Origin: Saprospiraceae bacterium
GTDB taxonomy: Bacteria; Bacteroidota; Bacteroidia; Chitinophagales; Saprospiraceae
Length of the DNA: 64,000 nt
Assembly: GCA_016714445.1 (NCBI GenBank)
Contig: JADJNF010000009.1
Location: forward strand, 62,001-126,000
Reading direction: 5' to 3'
In this document: positions 34,641 through 45,100 of the stretch, piece by piece
Numbering within the stretch: the first letter of the stretch is position 1
Layout of the letters: the number at the start of each line of letters is the position of its first letter
Position numbers and translations under genes: made by a program
Notes under the pieces: generated by a model
Database searches by the model: none
What the model was told of the DNA's origin: nothing
The model's input: only the letters and a program-made list of their open reading frames with translations

Positions 34641-35876
34641 TCATTCGTAATTAGTTGTCAAATAATGTAAATCAATGATGTACATATTCAGATTACGTTT
34701 TAGTTCCAGATATTCGCTTTCTATGGTAATGGCTTGATTGGTCAGCATGACATATTCCAGATAATTGATCTGACCATTGCCAAACTGCTTTTCGGAGACA
34801 CTTCTGATCAATCCCGCATTGGGCAACGCACTCTTTTCATAATTTTCCATTTGTACCATACTTGCATTGTAGAGCACGTATTTCTGTTGAATTAGAGCAC
34901 TGATCTCTGATTTTTTGGCTTCATAAATATCGGCTTTGACTTCTTCCAACCTTTGGGCAGAATGGATAGATGCTTTGATACCTTTTCGGAATACCGGTAT
35001 GCCCACACCAACCTGAAAGCTACTGAATCTGTCGCCACCCTGATATACCACATTGTCTGCACCGGTGCCTCTTATGCTCACATTTCTATATCCGGCGGAG
35101 ATGTTAGGCCAGAAAGCTGTCCTTTCAGCTAAAGTCATAGCGCGCGCTGTTGTTATTTCCTGCTCTGCCAATTGAAGGACAGGATGCTTTTTTAAAGAAA
35201 TGCTATCGTAAAAGATGCCATATTTCAGCACACCAAAACCATCGGTTTGTGGTACATATTTTCGTCCATCATTGATATACCATTGCAACTGCAGGGCAAT
35301 ATATTCCTTCATCTTACCAATTATGGTCAATTGATTGTATAAGTTGATTTTTTGTTGCTCCGCCGTTGTTTTTTCTAATACATCTGTCTCACCTTTTTGC
35401 CACCGGATAACTGTTTTATCCACAAATACAGTGTACAAACTATCCTGATATTTCAGCATATTCTCCTTGGCAGTCAGAAAATTGTACTCCATAAAAATAT
35501 GGTCTACCTGTTGTCTGATCTCTGCTTCGCTCAGTTTGAGATCGTATTCAGCAGTTTTGGCTTGTTGTTGATAGACTGCAGCACGTCGCTGATATACTTT
35601 GGGCAAGCTGAAGGTCTGTGATATCCCAAATCCGGTATCAAAATACGAACTATTGAACTGTCCCAATTCTATATTGAACTGCGTAGGTACAAAATTATAT
35701 GCTGTATTTACCAAGGCCTGCTGATATTTCACCAAACCTGCATCTGACCTGAGTTTCGCATTGTTGGCTTTGGCAATTTCTATAGCCTTTTGAAATTGGA
35801 TGACTTCCTGTCCGGATAAATGAGCAGAAATCAACCAGATAAAGGCAATGATGATATTTTTAATTATAAGGTTCAT
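34641..35876 (-). CDS. TolC-family outer-membrane channel (CzcC-like)
   Basis: After a signal peptide (IIIAFIWLISAHLSGQE) come two repeated blocks of long coiled-coil helices separated by short strand segments (EIAKANNAKLRSDAGLVKYQ near residue 30, TAEQQKINLYNQLTIIGKMK near 180, EQEITTARAMTLAERTAFWP near 250), the TolC/CusC layout. It forms the outer-membrane tunnel for the tripartite pump. ATG at 35876 is chosen because it starts the signal peptide; 35897 would add seven residues. It lies 45 bases after the pump gene and 152 bases before the adaptor gene. Confidence 0.9.
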   Translation of the reverse strand: MNLIIKNIIIAFIWLISAHLSGQEVIQFQKAIEIAKANNAKLRSDAGLVKYQQALVNTAYNFVPTQFNIELGQFNSSYFDTGFGISQTFSLPKVYQRRAAVYQQQAKTAEYDLKLSEAEIRQQVDHIFMEYNFLTAKENMLKYQDSLYTVFVDKTVIRWQKGETDVLEKTTAEQQKINLYNQLTIIGKMKEYIALQLQWYINDGRKYVPQTDGFGVLKYGIFYDSISLKKHPVLQLAEQEITTARAMTLAERTAFWPNISAGYRNVSIRGTGADNVVYQGGDRFSSFQVGVGIPVFRKGIKASIHSAQRLEEVKADIYEAKKSEISALIQQKYVLYNASMVQMENYEKSALPNAGLIRSVSEKQFGNGQINYLEYVMLTNQAITIESEYLELKRNLNMYIIDLHYLTTNYE

Positions 35877-35920
35877 ACTATTGGTTTTGTGATTCATTTT
35901 TAGCTAATAAATGATTTAAT

Positions 35921-38900
35921 TTATTCATTTTTATGATATGGCAATTCAGTCATGTCTTCTTTCTCAATACTCTTACGTTCAAAAAGAATGTATAAAATAG
36001 GAAGAACAATGAGGGTCAAAAAAGTAGCTACCATCAATCCACCGATGACTACTGTTGCCAAAGGTCTTTGAACTTCTGCCCCAGCTCCGTTACTGATCGC
36101 CATAGGTAAAAATCCCAGCGATGCTACAAACGCGGTCATCAGTACCGGTCTCAAACGGACCTTTGTACCCATAAGTACAATCTTTCTTAGATCTTTCCAG
36201 CCTTCAGCCCTGAGCCTGTTGAACTCAGCGATGAGTACAATACCGTTGAGCACTGCAACACCAAACAAAGCAATGAAACCGACACCTGCACTGATACTAA
36301 ATGGCATACCTCTAAGTGCAAGAAAAAATATGCCTCCAATTGCAGAAAGTGGAATAGCAGAATAAATCAACAATCCCTGTCGTATGGAATTGAATGCAAA
36401 GAACAGGAGTATAAAGATCATCAGTAAGGAAACTGGCACTGCTATCATCAGCCTGCTTTTGGCTTGATTTAAATTCTCAAAAGCACCGCCGTAAGTAATA
36501 TAATATCCTGTAGGAAATTTAATTTCACTGTTTATTTTGCCTTGTAATTCAGTGACAATACTTTGCACGTCTCTCCCTCTTACATTGAAGCCAACAACAA
36601 TCCTTCGTTTAGCATCTTCTCTCTGTATCTGATTTGGTCCGTCTTTGATGGAGACTTCTGCCAATTTAGATAAAGGAACCTGCTGCCCATTGCCGGTAGG
36701 TATAAGTAATTTTTGGGCATCTTCAAGGCTCTGGCGCACTTCTGATTTTAATCTGACTACCAGTTCAAATCTTTTTTCACCTTCGAATACCATTCCTGTA
36801 CTTTGACCTGCAAAAGCCATATTGACCGCTTTGTTGACATCCGCTATGCTGACATTATACTGAGCCAATGCATTTCTATCATAAGAAATAATGACTTGCG
36901 GTACGCCAGTTACTGCTTCGACATATAAATTTTGCGCTCCATCTACTTTATTGACCAATTGGCCTATATGATTGGCATAGTGCGCCAGCGTATCCAGATT
37001 TTCACCAAATATCTTACAAACCACATCCTGTCGCGCACCAGTCATCAACTCATTGAATCTCATCTGTACCGGATACTGAAACCCTGCAGTGATTCCCGGA
37101 ACATCTTCCAGTTCTTTGCTCATCTTTTCAGCCATTTCATCAAAGGTTTTGGCAGACTTCCACTCTTTTTTATCCTTCATGATCACCATCATGTCGCTGG
37201 CTTCCATGGGCATAGGGTCGGTAGGTACTTCACCACTTCCAATTTTGGTTACTACTTTTTCTACTTCCGGAAATCTGGTCAGAAGGATATTGGCTGCTTT
37301 TTGGGTAAACTCCACCGTCGTATTCAAATTACTGCCTGTCAAAACTCTGGTATCCACCGCAAAATCCCCTTCTTCAAGGGCAGGTATAAATTCGCCCCCC
37401 ATGCGGGACAACACTACGACAGCGATCAAAAACAAGGAAATCACTCCTGCAATAGTAAGCTTGGGTATCTTCACAAAAAACTCCAGGCTGCGCTGAAATA
37501 TTTTCTCCAGTTTAATCATCACTTTATCAGAAAAATTAAGCTCATGCTTTAGGTTTTTACTCAGAACAAGCGTACTCATCATGGGTATGTATGTTAGGGA
37601 CAAAATAAATGCACCCAATAAAGCAAATGCAACAGTTTGGGCCATAGGTATAAACATTTTACCTTCGATGCCTTCCAATGTGAAGATGGGAAGATAAACT
37701 ATCAATATGATGACCTGACCGAACACCGCACTATTCATCATTTTACCCGCGGAATATTTTACTTCTGTATCCATCTGATGAGATGTCAGTCTCTGAATGC
37801 CCTGGTAATGTTTGCTATGTCCCAGCTGATGCATGACTGCCTCCACAATGATCACGGCACCATCTACAATCAAACCAAAATCCAAGGCTCCAAGACTCAT
37901 TAAATTGCCACTGACCCCAAATAGATTCATCATGATAATGGCAAAAAGCATGGCCAATGGAATCACAGATGCCACCAATAATCCGGCTCGCAGATTACCC
38001 AGAAATAAAACCAATACGAAAATGACGATCAGCGCACCTTCCATCAGATTGGTTTCCACAGTTGAGATGGCGTTATTAACCATTTTAGTTCGATCCAGAA
38101 AAGGTTCAATTTCTACGCCTTCAGGAAGAGTTTTGGTGATTTGTTCGATCCTCGCTTTTACATCTTTGATCACCTGACTGCTATTGGCACCTTTGAGCAT
38201 CATGACCACAGCACCAGCTACTTCGCCCTGATCATTGTAGGTCACAGCTCCATATCTTGTTGCAGCACCTTCGGTAATTTCCGCTATGTCGCGAATGAGC
38301 AAAGGCGTTCCTGATACTGTTTTTACAGATATCATCCCGATATCATCTTTGGTCCCTATCAAACCTTCCGTGCGTATATATAAGGCTGTAGCATTTTTTT
38401 CGATGTATCCGCCTCCTGTATTTTGATTGTTGGCTTCGAGAGCATTAAATACATCATATATAGATACACCATGGGCATTGAGTTTGTTGGGATCTACTAC
38501 GACCTGGTATTGTTTGAGCTTACCGCCAAAGGACGATACCTCTGCGATTCCCTTAACACCCAACAATTGTCTTCTGACTACCCAATCCTGAATCGTGCGG
38601 AGAGAAGTTGCATCGAATTTGGATTCAAAACCTTTTTTGGGTTTGACTACGTATTGATATATTTCACCCAAACCGGTGGCAACAGGTCCCAATTCAGGTG
38701 TACCTATCCCAGGTGGTATTTGTGAGGCTACTTGCTGAAGTCTTTCTGCCACTTGCTGTCTCGCCCAATATACATCGATATTGTCATTAAACACCATAGT
38801 AACCAAGGATAGGCCAAATCTTGAGAAACTCCTGATTTCTTTGAGACCGGAGATATTACTATTGGCCTGCTCGATCGGAAAAGTAACTAATCGTTCGATA

Positions 38901-39079
38901 TCTGTCGCCCCAAAGGATGGAGCCTGGGTGATGACCAGCACCTGATTATTGGTTATATCAGGTACAGCATCGATAGGCAGTTTGGTTGCTTCATAACCTC
39001 CAACGGCTATCAATGCTACAGTCATTAAACCTATAATGAGCTTATTCTTAATAGAATATGCAATGATACTATTTAACAT
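35921..39079 (-). CDS. czcA: heavy-metal RND efflux pump (CzcA-like)
   Basis: A 1052-residue inner-membrane pump with twelve transmembrane helices in the RND pattern and two large periplasmic loops. Helix 4 has DFGLIVDGAVIIVEAV, the DFGxxxDGAxxxVE signature of pumps for divalent cations (Zn, Co, Ni, Cd) rather than the Cu/Ag-type CusA motif. PMPMEASDMMVIMKD in the second loop is typical of the family. It uses the proton gradient to move metal into the CzcC-like tunnel. The small gene upstream on the same strand (39283-39669) may belong to the same transcript. Metal specificity is inferred from the helix-4 motif only. Confidence 0.93.
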   Translation of the reverse strand: MLNSIIAYSIKNKLIIGLMTVALIAVGGYEATKLPIDAVPDITNNQVLVITQAPSFGATDIERLVTFPIEQANSNISGLKEIRSFSRFGLSLVTMVFNDNIDVYWARQQVAERLQQVASQIPPGIGTPELGPVATGLGEIYQYVVKPKKGFESKFDATSLRTIQDWVVRRQLLGVKGIAEVSSFGGKLKQYQVVVDPNKLNAHGVSIYDVFNALEANNQNTGGGYIEKNATALYIRTEGLIGTKDDIGMISVKTVSGTPLLIRDIAEITEGAATRYGAVTYNDQGEVAGAVVMMLKGANSSQVIKDVKARIEQITKTLPEGVEIEPFLDRTKMVNNAISTVETNLMEGALIVIFVLVLFLGNLRAGLLVASVIPLAMLFAIIMMNLFGVSGNLMSLGALDFGLIVDGAVIIVEAVMHQLGHSKHYQGIQRLTSHQMDTEVKYSAGKMMNSAVFGQVIILIVYLPIFTLEGIEGKMFIPMAQTVAFALLGAFILSLTYIPMMSTLVLSKNLKHELNFSDKVMIKLEKIFQRSLEFFVKIPKLTIAGVISLFLIAVVVLSRMGGEFIPALEEGDFAVDTRVLTGSNLNTTVEFTQKAANILLTRFPEVEKVVTKIGSGEVPTDPMPMEASDMMVIMKDKKEWKSAKTFDEMAEKMSKELEDVPGITAGFQYPVQMRFNELMTGARQDVVCKIFGENLDTLAHYANHIGQLVNKVDGAQNLYVEAVTGVPQVIISYDRNALAQYNVSIADVNKAVNMAFAGQSTGMVFEGEKRFELVVRLKSEVRQSLEDAQKLLIPTGNGQQVPLSKLAEVSIKDGPNQIQREDAKRRIVVGFNVRGRDVQSIVTELQGKINSEIKFPTGYYITYGGAFENLNQAKSRLMIAVPVSLLMIFILLFFAFNSIRQGLLIYSAIPLSAIGGIFFLALRGMPFSISAGVGFIALFGVAVLNGIVLIAEFNRLRAEGWKDLRKIVLMGTKVRLRPVLMTAFVASLGFLPMAISNGAGAEVQRPLATVVIGGLMVATFLTLIVLPILYILFERKSIEKEDMTELPYHKNE

Positions 39080-39282
39080 ATAAAATAATTATAAATTCCT
39101 GAATGGCTGAAATGATCTTTTTGCCATCAACATCAGACAGCGATCAATCAACAAAACTGTATACGTAAAAAATAGTCGAAAATAATGAAAGTATACATCT
39201 GGTCACAGACGCATTTAAGCAAAAGATTTATTCAGTGTATTGAAAATAAACTTTGAAACAAAATTAAGTCCGACTTTGCTAT

Positions 39283-39669
39283 TCAGGAAAATTTCGGAGG
39301 GTGGAAAATGCCTTTGAGTTTGGCATCAGAGAGATAAAAACTATAGGAAGTATTGATTTTATCTTTTATAATAAATGGGGAAGTTTTTTTAATAATGTCG
39401 AATTCTTTATAATGCTGAAACACAAAAACCGGTAAGGGTGAAAAATCAAAAGTTTTAAAAGGGAGCTGCATATCCTGTTCATAATCCTCATCAAAGACGA
39501 TACCATGCATATAATGCATGTCAAAAAATTGAGCAACGGTCATGGTGCTATCTTCTTCGAGATGTTGTGCATAATGTATGAATAACAAAGGTATACGATT
39601 TAATTCTTTCAAGGGAGTGAAAGAAAAAAGGTAAATCGCAATCAAAAACTTTGCTATGGCAGGTTTCAT
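39283..39669 (-). CDS. hypothetical small envelope protein upstream of metal pump
   Basis: A 128-residue protein with a hydrophobic signal-like start (AIAKFLIAIYLFSFTPLKEL) and a His- and Asp-containing body (FFDMHYMHGIVFDEDYEQDM) that could bind metal. I recall similar genes next to Bacteroidota RND metal pumps, but no named domain. A -7 element lies only 4 bases upstream of the ATG, so the transcript may start at or near the initiation codon. Function is unknown. Confidence 0.55.
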   Translation of the reverse strand: MKPAIAKFLIAIYLFSFTPLKELNRIPLLFIHYAQHLEEDSTMTVAQFFDMHYMHGIVFDEDYEQDMQLPFKTFDFSPLPVFVFQHYKEFDIIKKTSPFIIKDKINTSYSFYLSDAKLKGIFHPPKFS

Positions 39670-39673
39670 TTTA

Positions 39674-39681
39674 CAAAGGTA
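39674..39681 (-). promoter_or_regulatory. candidate -7 element (TACCTTTG) almost at the start codon
   Basis: Read on the minus strand TACCTTTG matches TAnnTTTG, and the ATG at 39669 begins four bases after it. Transcription normally starts about 5-7 bases past the element, so this would give a leaderless message. Confidence 0.4.
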
Positions 39682-39762
39682 TGTTATTTTTTAATCTAAT
39701 ATACATACATCCAATTCTTTATTGTTAACAAAAAGCTAAACAAACATTTAATTTTGCATTTT

Positions 39763-40884
39763 TTACCACTGCGGACAGAAATTATCTTCATTGTGGTGCT
39801 CCCCGATATAAATAAGACTAATCTCCAGCGATGACAAAGATCTTCTGTCCTTTACCAGATTACTTACATTTTGATCATAACTGAATCCGAAAATAAAATT
39901 ATTCATTTCAATGCCCACCATGCCTATGATAGACTCCATTCCAAAATTATTATAATTTTTTACACCCCTGAAATAAGGACCAAATAACAAATACTGTCCA
40001 GCTGTTTTTGATATCTTGTACCTGAAAGTTGCCCCAAGATTCAGTTCTGTCTGGGGACCTTGGACCAAAGCATTAACCCTAGGCTGGATAGATACACGAT
40101 CTGATGTTTTTATCGAAGCGCCGGTATGAATACTCCATTTTGCATTGAGGGTGTCTGTTTTAAAAATATTGGGATCAATAATGTCAGGAGTATTATAGAA
40201 GGACAAATTGGGTTGATTGAGATGAAAATACCCCAATCCTGCATGATAACTAAAGTTTTTATTTGGTGTAATACTGTAGTATATACCCAGGCTGATGTCC
40301 GAATAAGCTTTATTATTTGGTGGCAAATTTTCTCCGGTCCCTAAAGTGAAACCATCGATGGCATTAAACTGATCCTGGAATGTCAGGTCCTCATAATTGA
40401 TGGTCTTTTGGAAAACACCACCCTGAATACCAATGCCTAAATATTGTTTTGTTCTTTTATCCAATGCTTTATGATATGCCGCAGTTAGCATGATCTGATT
40501 GGTATTAAAATCAAAAGTGGTCACTCTGTCTCCAAAAAATGTAATGCCAAGAGCCACTACATCCGGTAAGTTTTTACCACCGTAATTCAGATCAAATTTT
40601 ACATCCCCACTTATCGCAAAAGTTCGGAGCGGATTGTCTAATGCTGACCTCCATTGATCCCTATACAAAGTTGATATCCTGAATGTACCTGTATATGTAC
40701 CTGCGATGGCAGGATTTAGGGTAAGTGGAGATGCATAAAACTGAGAAAAGTGAGCATCCTGAGCAAAGGATGAAAAAGATAATACCATTATAAAAATAAA
40801 TGTGAAACATTTTTGGTATCCTTCCGCAAATAACGTCATTTTATTATAAATATTATTGGCAAATTTTAATAAAATTTGATTCAT
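39763..40884 (-). CDS. PorP/SprF family type IX secretion membrane protein
   Basis: After a hydrophobic signal (FTFIFIMVLSFSSFAQD) the PorP opening DAHFSQFYASPLTLNPAIAG is exact: a T9SS-linked outer-membrane barrel family. The barrel continues through strands such as TFRISTLYRDQWRSALDN and ISLGIYYSITPNKNFSYHAG to the C-terminal IISLIYIGEH-like end. The ATG at 40884 leaves 30 residues before the signal; ATG at 40839 (MTLFAEGYQ) is an equally plausible start. No large T9SS cargo gene is adjacent. It is the second PorP-type gene in the window. Confidence 0.9.
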   Translation of the reverse strand: MNQILLKFANNIYNKMTLFAEGYQKCFTFIFIMVLSFSSFAQDAHFSQFYASPLTLNPAIAGTYTGTFRISTLYRDQWRSALDNPLRTFAISGDVKFDLNYGGKNLPDVVALGITFFGDRVTTFDFNTNQIMLTAAYHKALDKRTKQYLGIGIQGGVFQKTINYEDLTFQDQFNAIDGFTLGTGENLPPNNKAYSDISLGIYYSITPNKNFSYHAGLGYFHLNQPNLSFYNTPDIIDPNIFKTDTLNAKWSIHTGASIKTSDRVSIQPRVNALVQGPQTELNLGATFRYKISKTAGQYLLFGPYFRGVKNYNNFGMESIIGMVGIEMNNFIFGFSYDQNVSNLVKDRRSLSSLEISLIYIGEHHNEDNFCPQW

Positions 40885-40914
40885 TTCTAATGCTATTATT
40901 AAATTTTAAAAATG

Positions 40915-40922
40915 CAAAACTA
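40915..40922 (-). promoter_or_regulatory. candidate -7 element (TAGTTTTG) for the PorP gene
   Basis: On the minus strand TAGTTTTG fits TAnnTTTG and lies 30 bases upstream of ATG 40884, which supports that start over 40839. Confidence 0.4.
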
Positions 40923-41026
40923 AATAAATATTTCATTCATCTTTCCATATCTCAAAGAATGGACTGATTTTTGGAATTAATACCAATAACGCTTTAAAGC
41001 GAACTTAAAGTATACGTTTCGTAAAC

Positions 41027-41836
41027 ATGTCAAAGAAAAAAAAGGTTAACACAAAACATCTGTTTCATGCTGTTTGCCATCTGAATGTAATTCCGGTGCG
41101 CAGCAAGCCATCTGACGAAGACCTTATGATAAGCCAGATGCTTTTTGGGGAAACTTGCATCATTTTAGAGAAAAAAAACAAACACTGGTATAAAATACAA
41201 ACATCCATTTGTAATATTATGGGTTGGGTCAGATCAATTCAGGTAATGCTGATGGAAGAAAATATGTATGAAAAATATGTTGAAAACTCTTCTACTGCAC
41301 TGGAGATATGCCATCCCATATTTAATGACGATATATCCAAATCAATAGTCATTGGATCTTCCCTACCCCAATATGACGGAATTTCGTGCCTTATGCCCGA
41401 TAATAAATATGTGTATAATGGTCAGGCAGCATCATCTCTGGGATTGGAGCAATTCAGCGAGTTAATTGTAAAAATTGCAAGAAGATACTTATACTCTCCC
41501 GAATTGCAGGGCGGCCGGACCCCTTTCGGAATCGATCCCGGAGCATTAATCCAAAATGTCTTTAAATTTTTTAATGTCTCATTACCAAGATTTCCTCATG
41601 AACAGTATTTATTGGGGGAGATCATAGATTTTGTAGAGATGTCTTGTGAAGGGGATCTTGCATTTTGTATGGATGAAATGGGACAAATACATCACGTAGG
41701 CCTCATCATAGGTGAAAAAAAGGTAATGCATGTCCATGGCTGTGTTCGTATTGACAAGTTGGACCATCACGGCTTCTTTAATGTAGAAATGAAAAAATAT
41801 ACCCACAAACTCCGGATTATCAAAAGAGTTATCTAG
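41027..41836 (+). CDS. SH3/NlpC-P60 protein lacking the catalytic cysteine
   Basis: Residues 15-80 form an SH3-like domain (NVIPVRSKPSDEDLMISQML, WYKIQTS, GWVRS), and a second SH3-like strand pair lies around 105-130. Residues 145-260 form an NlpC/P60 (C40) domain: GGRTPFGID and HHVGLIIGEKKVMHVHG with the catalytic-type His223. Active C40 enzymes read GIDCSG here; this protein reads GIDPGA, so Pro171 replaces the nucleophile Cys and the following Ser is Gly. The usual YLWGG before it is degraded to ELQGG. No signal peptide is visible. It may be an inactive peptidoglycan-binding or regulatory relative. Fold confident, activity unlikely. Confidence 0.82.
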   Translation: MSKKKKVNTKHLFHAVCHLNVIPVRSKPSDEDLMISQMLFGETCIILEKKNKHWYKIQTSICNIMGWVRSIQVMLMEENMYEKYVENSSTALEICHPIFNDDISKSIVIGSSLPQYDGISCLMPDNKYVYNGQAASSLGLEQFSELIVKIARRYLYSPELQGGRTPFGIDPGALIQNVFKFFNVSLPRFPHEQYLLGEIIDFVEMSCEGDLAFCMDEMGQIHHVGLIIGEKKVMHVHGCVRIDKLDHHGFFNVEMKKYTHKLRIIKRVI

Positions 41837-42133
41837 ATTTTCAATAGGAATTAATTCGTTTTAAGGTTCTTCTATCCATTTAATGGAACATTTAATTTTG
41901 TTAATTGAAGCGCTGGTTGCCACTTTGGTAAATGAGCTTATCAAGCATCTAATATTGCCTTTCTTTTTCCCGGAGAATCCTGTACCCTTCACAAATTATA
42001 ATTTACAAATAAAATCAAACCAGATTTCATTTTATATAAGCCAAAAATGAATTAAATCACAATCCCTAATGATTAAAGTCATATTTCTGGCTTTATATCC
42101 TTTTTACCTTGCAGCCATTTAAAAGTCAAAAGA

Positions 42134-45100
42134 ATGAAGGATTTAACTTTAATCAAATATCCGGGTATAAAAACGGCTATGGATGGTAACACAGCTGCTA
42201 TCATGTGCGAAAGAGAATCATCAGATGGAGCAGGCGCTTACCCAATCACCCCATCCACCCAAATGGGCGAATATTGGGCTGAAGAAGCTGCAAAAGGTCA
42301 CTTAAATATTTCAGATCGTCCGCTGATTTTTATAGAGCCGGAAGGTGAACACGCTGCGGCAGCAGTGACTGCGGGACTATCCATGACTGGATTAAGAGCT
42401 TCCAACTTTTCTTCCGGGCAAGGTATCGCATACATGCACGAATCATTATATGCAGCTGTGGGCAAAAGATTGACTTATGTGTTGAATATCGGTGCCCGTG
42501 CGATGACCAAATCCACACTAAATGTACATGCCGGACATGATGATTATCATGCTATAGATGATACCGGATTTTTTCAACTTTTTGCAAAAAATGTTCAGCA
42601 CGTAGCTGACTTAAATATCATAGCCCATAGAATAGCTGAACTGGCGCTGACACCGGGAATTATCGCTCAGGATGGATTTTTAACTACACACCTCATTGAA
42701 TCTCTGTATCTTCCTGAAAGAGAGTTGATCAGAGATTTTTTGGGCAGACCGGATGAAATCATTGAAACACCTACCCCCGCTCAAAAAATAATCTATGGCG
42801 AAACCCGCCGACGAATACCGGAAGTGTGGGATGTAGACAATCCGATGATGGCAGGTATTGTGCAAAACCAGGATTCTTATATGCAGAGTGTAGCAGCACA
42901 ACGACCTTTCTTTTTTGACCATATCAAAGACTTGACAGATCAGGCTTTTGCAGAGTATTATCAACTCACCGGCAGACAATACCAAAGAGTAATGTCATAC
43001 AAAGCCCAGGATGCAGATTATTTGATTTTGGGACAAGGCAGTATTATCCCGAGTGCCGAAGTGGTATCAGACTATCTGCGTCAAAGCAGAGGAATCAAAG
43101 TTGGTGTAATTGATTTGGTCATGTTCAGACCGTTCCCTGCTGATTTATTATCTCAACTTTTGAAAGGAAAAAAAGGAGTAGTAATTTTAGAAAGACTGGA
43201 TCAACCTTTGGCAGAAGATTTGCCTATAGCCAGAGAAGTCAGAGCTGCACTTTCAAAATGTCAGGAAAATGGCATGGCTCAAAAAAACAAACCATATCCG
43301 GACCTCGAAACATATAAAAGTGGTGATACACCTGCAATATATTCAGGGTCATTTGGTATGGGCAGCAGAGACCTTCAGCCGGAAGGTATCATCGGTGCTG
43401 TAGAAAATATGCTACCGGATGGGAAACACAAAAAACAATTCTACTTATCCATCGATTTTTTGAGAGATGTACCTTACACCCCAAAACAAAAACTCTATCA
43501 GGAATCGATATCTGATGCGTATCCAAATATAAAGGATCTGGCAGTCAGAGGATCTGAAAATCCTAATATGATGCCCAAAGACGCCATCACAGTAAGGTTT
43601 CACTCTATCGGAGGCTGGGGAGCAATCACAACGGGTAAAAACCTGGCGATGACGCTCTATGATCTTCTCGGTTATGAGATCAAAGCCAATCCTAAATATG
43701 GTTCTGAAAAGAAAGGCCAACCAACTACTTACTATCTTGCAGCAGCACCCGAACCCATTAGAATCAACTGTGAATACTTTTTTGTGGATGTCGTCCTTTC
43801 ACCCGACCCCAATGTATTTAAGCATACCAATGCACTGGCGGGACTTAAAAAAGGTGGCTTTTTCATCATACAAAGTGATCAGGACAGCCCTGAAAAAGTA
43901 TGGGCCAATATTCCAGTCCCTTACCAAAAAGTCATTATAGATCAGGAAATCCATATTTACTACATCGATGGATTCAAGATCGCCCGGGAAGAGGCTACAG
44001 ATCCTGAATTACAACTCAGGATGCAGGGTATTGCGTTTCAGGGTGCATTTTTTGCAGCTTCACCTTTAATGCAAAAAGCCAATCTCACAGATCAGGAGTT
44101 GCTGAAAGCCATAGAAGATCAATTGATGCACAAATTTGGCTCCAAAGGTCAAAGGGTCATCGATGACAATATGAGGGTAGTGAAAAGAGGGTTTGACGAA
44201 GTAAAAGAAATCAAAAATAAAGTACTGGGCAGCAATGCAGCTGAAATATTGAACGGACACAAAATAGTGCCTGTGCCAAATATGGTTAAAAAAATACAGC
44301 AAAGCGAATCCAAACTAAGCGATATACACAGATTTTGGGAACAAACAGGAAATTTCTATTTGCAAGGTATGGGCAATGACAATATCACAGATCCTTTCAT
44401 AGGACTGAGTGTCATGCCAGCTGCTACCTCCCTATTCAGAGATAGGACTGGCATACGTTTTGACCACCCATCCTGGATCCCCAATAATTGTACCGCTTGT
44501 GGCAATTGCTACACCGTATGTCCGGATACAGCCATACCAGGTTTGGTAAGTACACTGTCTGATGTGCTGGATACCATTGTGAAGAGAGTCAAAAAGAAAC
44601 ATGGCAATGTAGAGATTTTACCAAAAGCCGTCAGGCAAATGGAAAGTCATATCAGGACATTGATGCATCAACCCAAAAACGGGGCTACTGTCAATACCTA
44701 CATCAATCACGCTATATCAAAAAGTATTGCTGATAATAACGGCGACGCAATCGTCATCAAAGAATTTGATTGGTTCAGAGATGAACTAGGTGACTTTGAT
44801 TTTGCTTTGACCAGACCTTATTATGATATTCATGAAAAAAATGAACCCAATAGCGGCGGTCTATTCAGCATCACCATCAATCCTACTACCTGCAAAGGCT
44901 GTATGGAATGTGTCAATGTCTGTAATGATGATGCACTCAGGATTGTGCCACAGACAGAATCATCTGTTGACAGCCTGAGAAACCAATGGGATTTGTGGCT
45001 TGACTTGCCGAATACTCCAAAAAAATACAATCGAATAGATAGTCTGGAAGAAAAAATCGGACCATTGGAAACCATTTTGTTGAATAAAGATGCCTATCTG

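Noticed and set aside
35921..39079. CusA (Cu/Ag) assignment for the RND pump
   Set aside because: Helix 4 carries the DFG-DGA-VE motif of divalent-cation pumps rather than the CusA-type motif.
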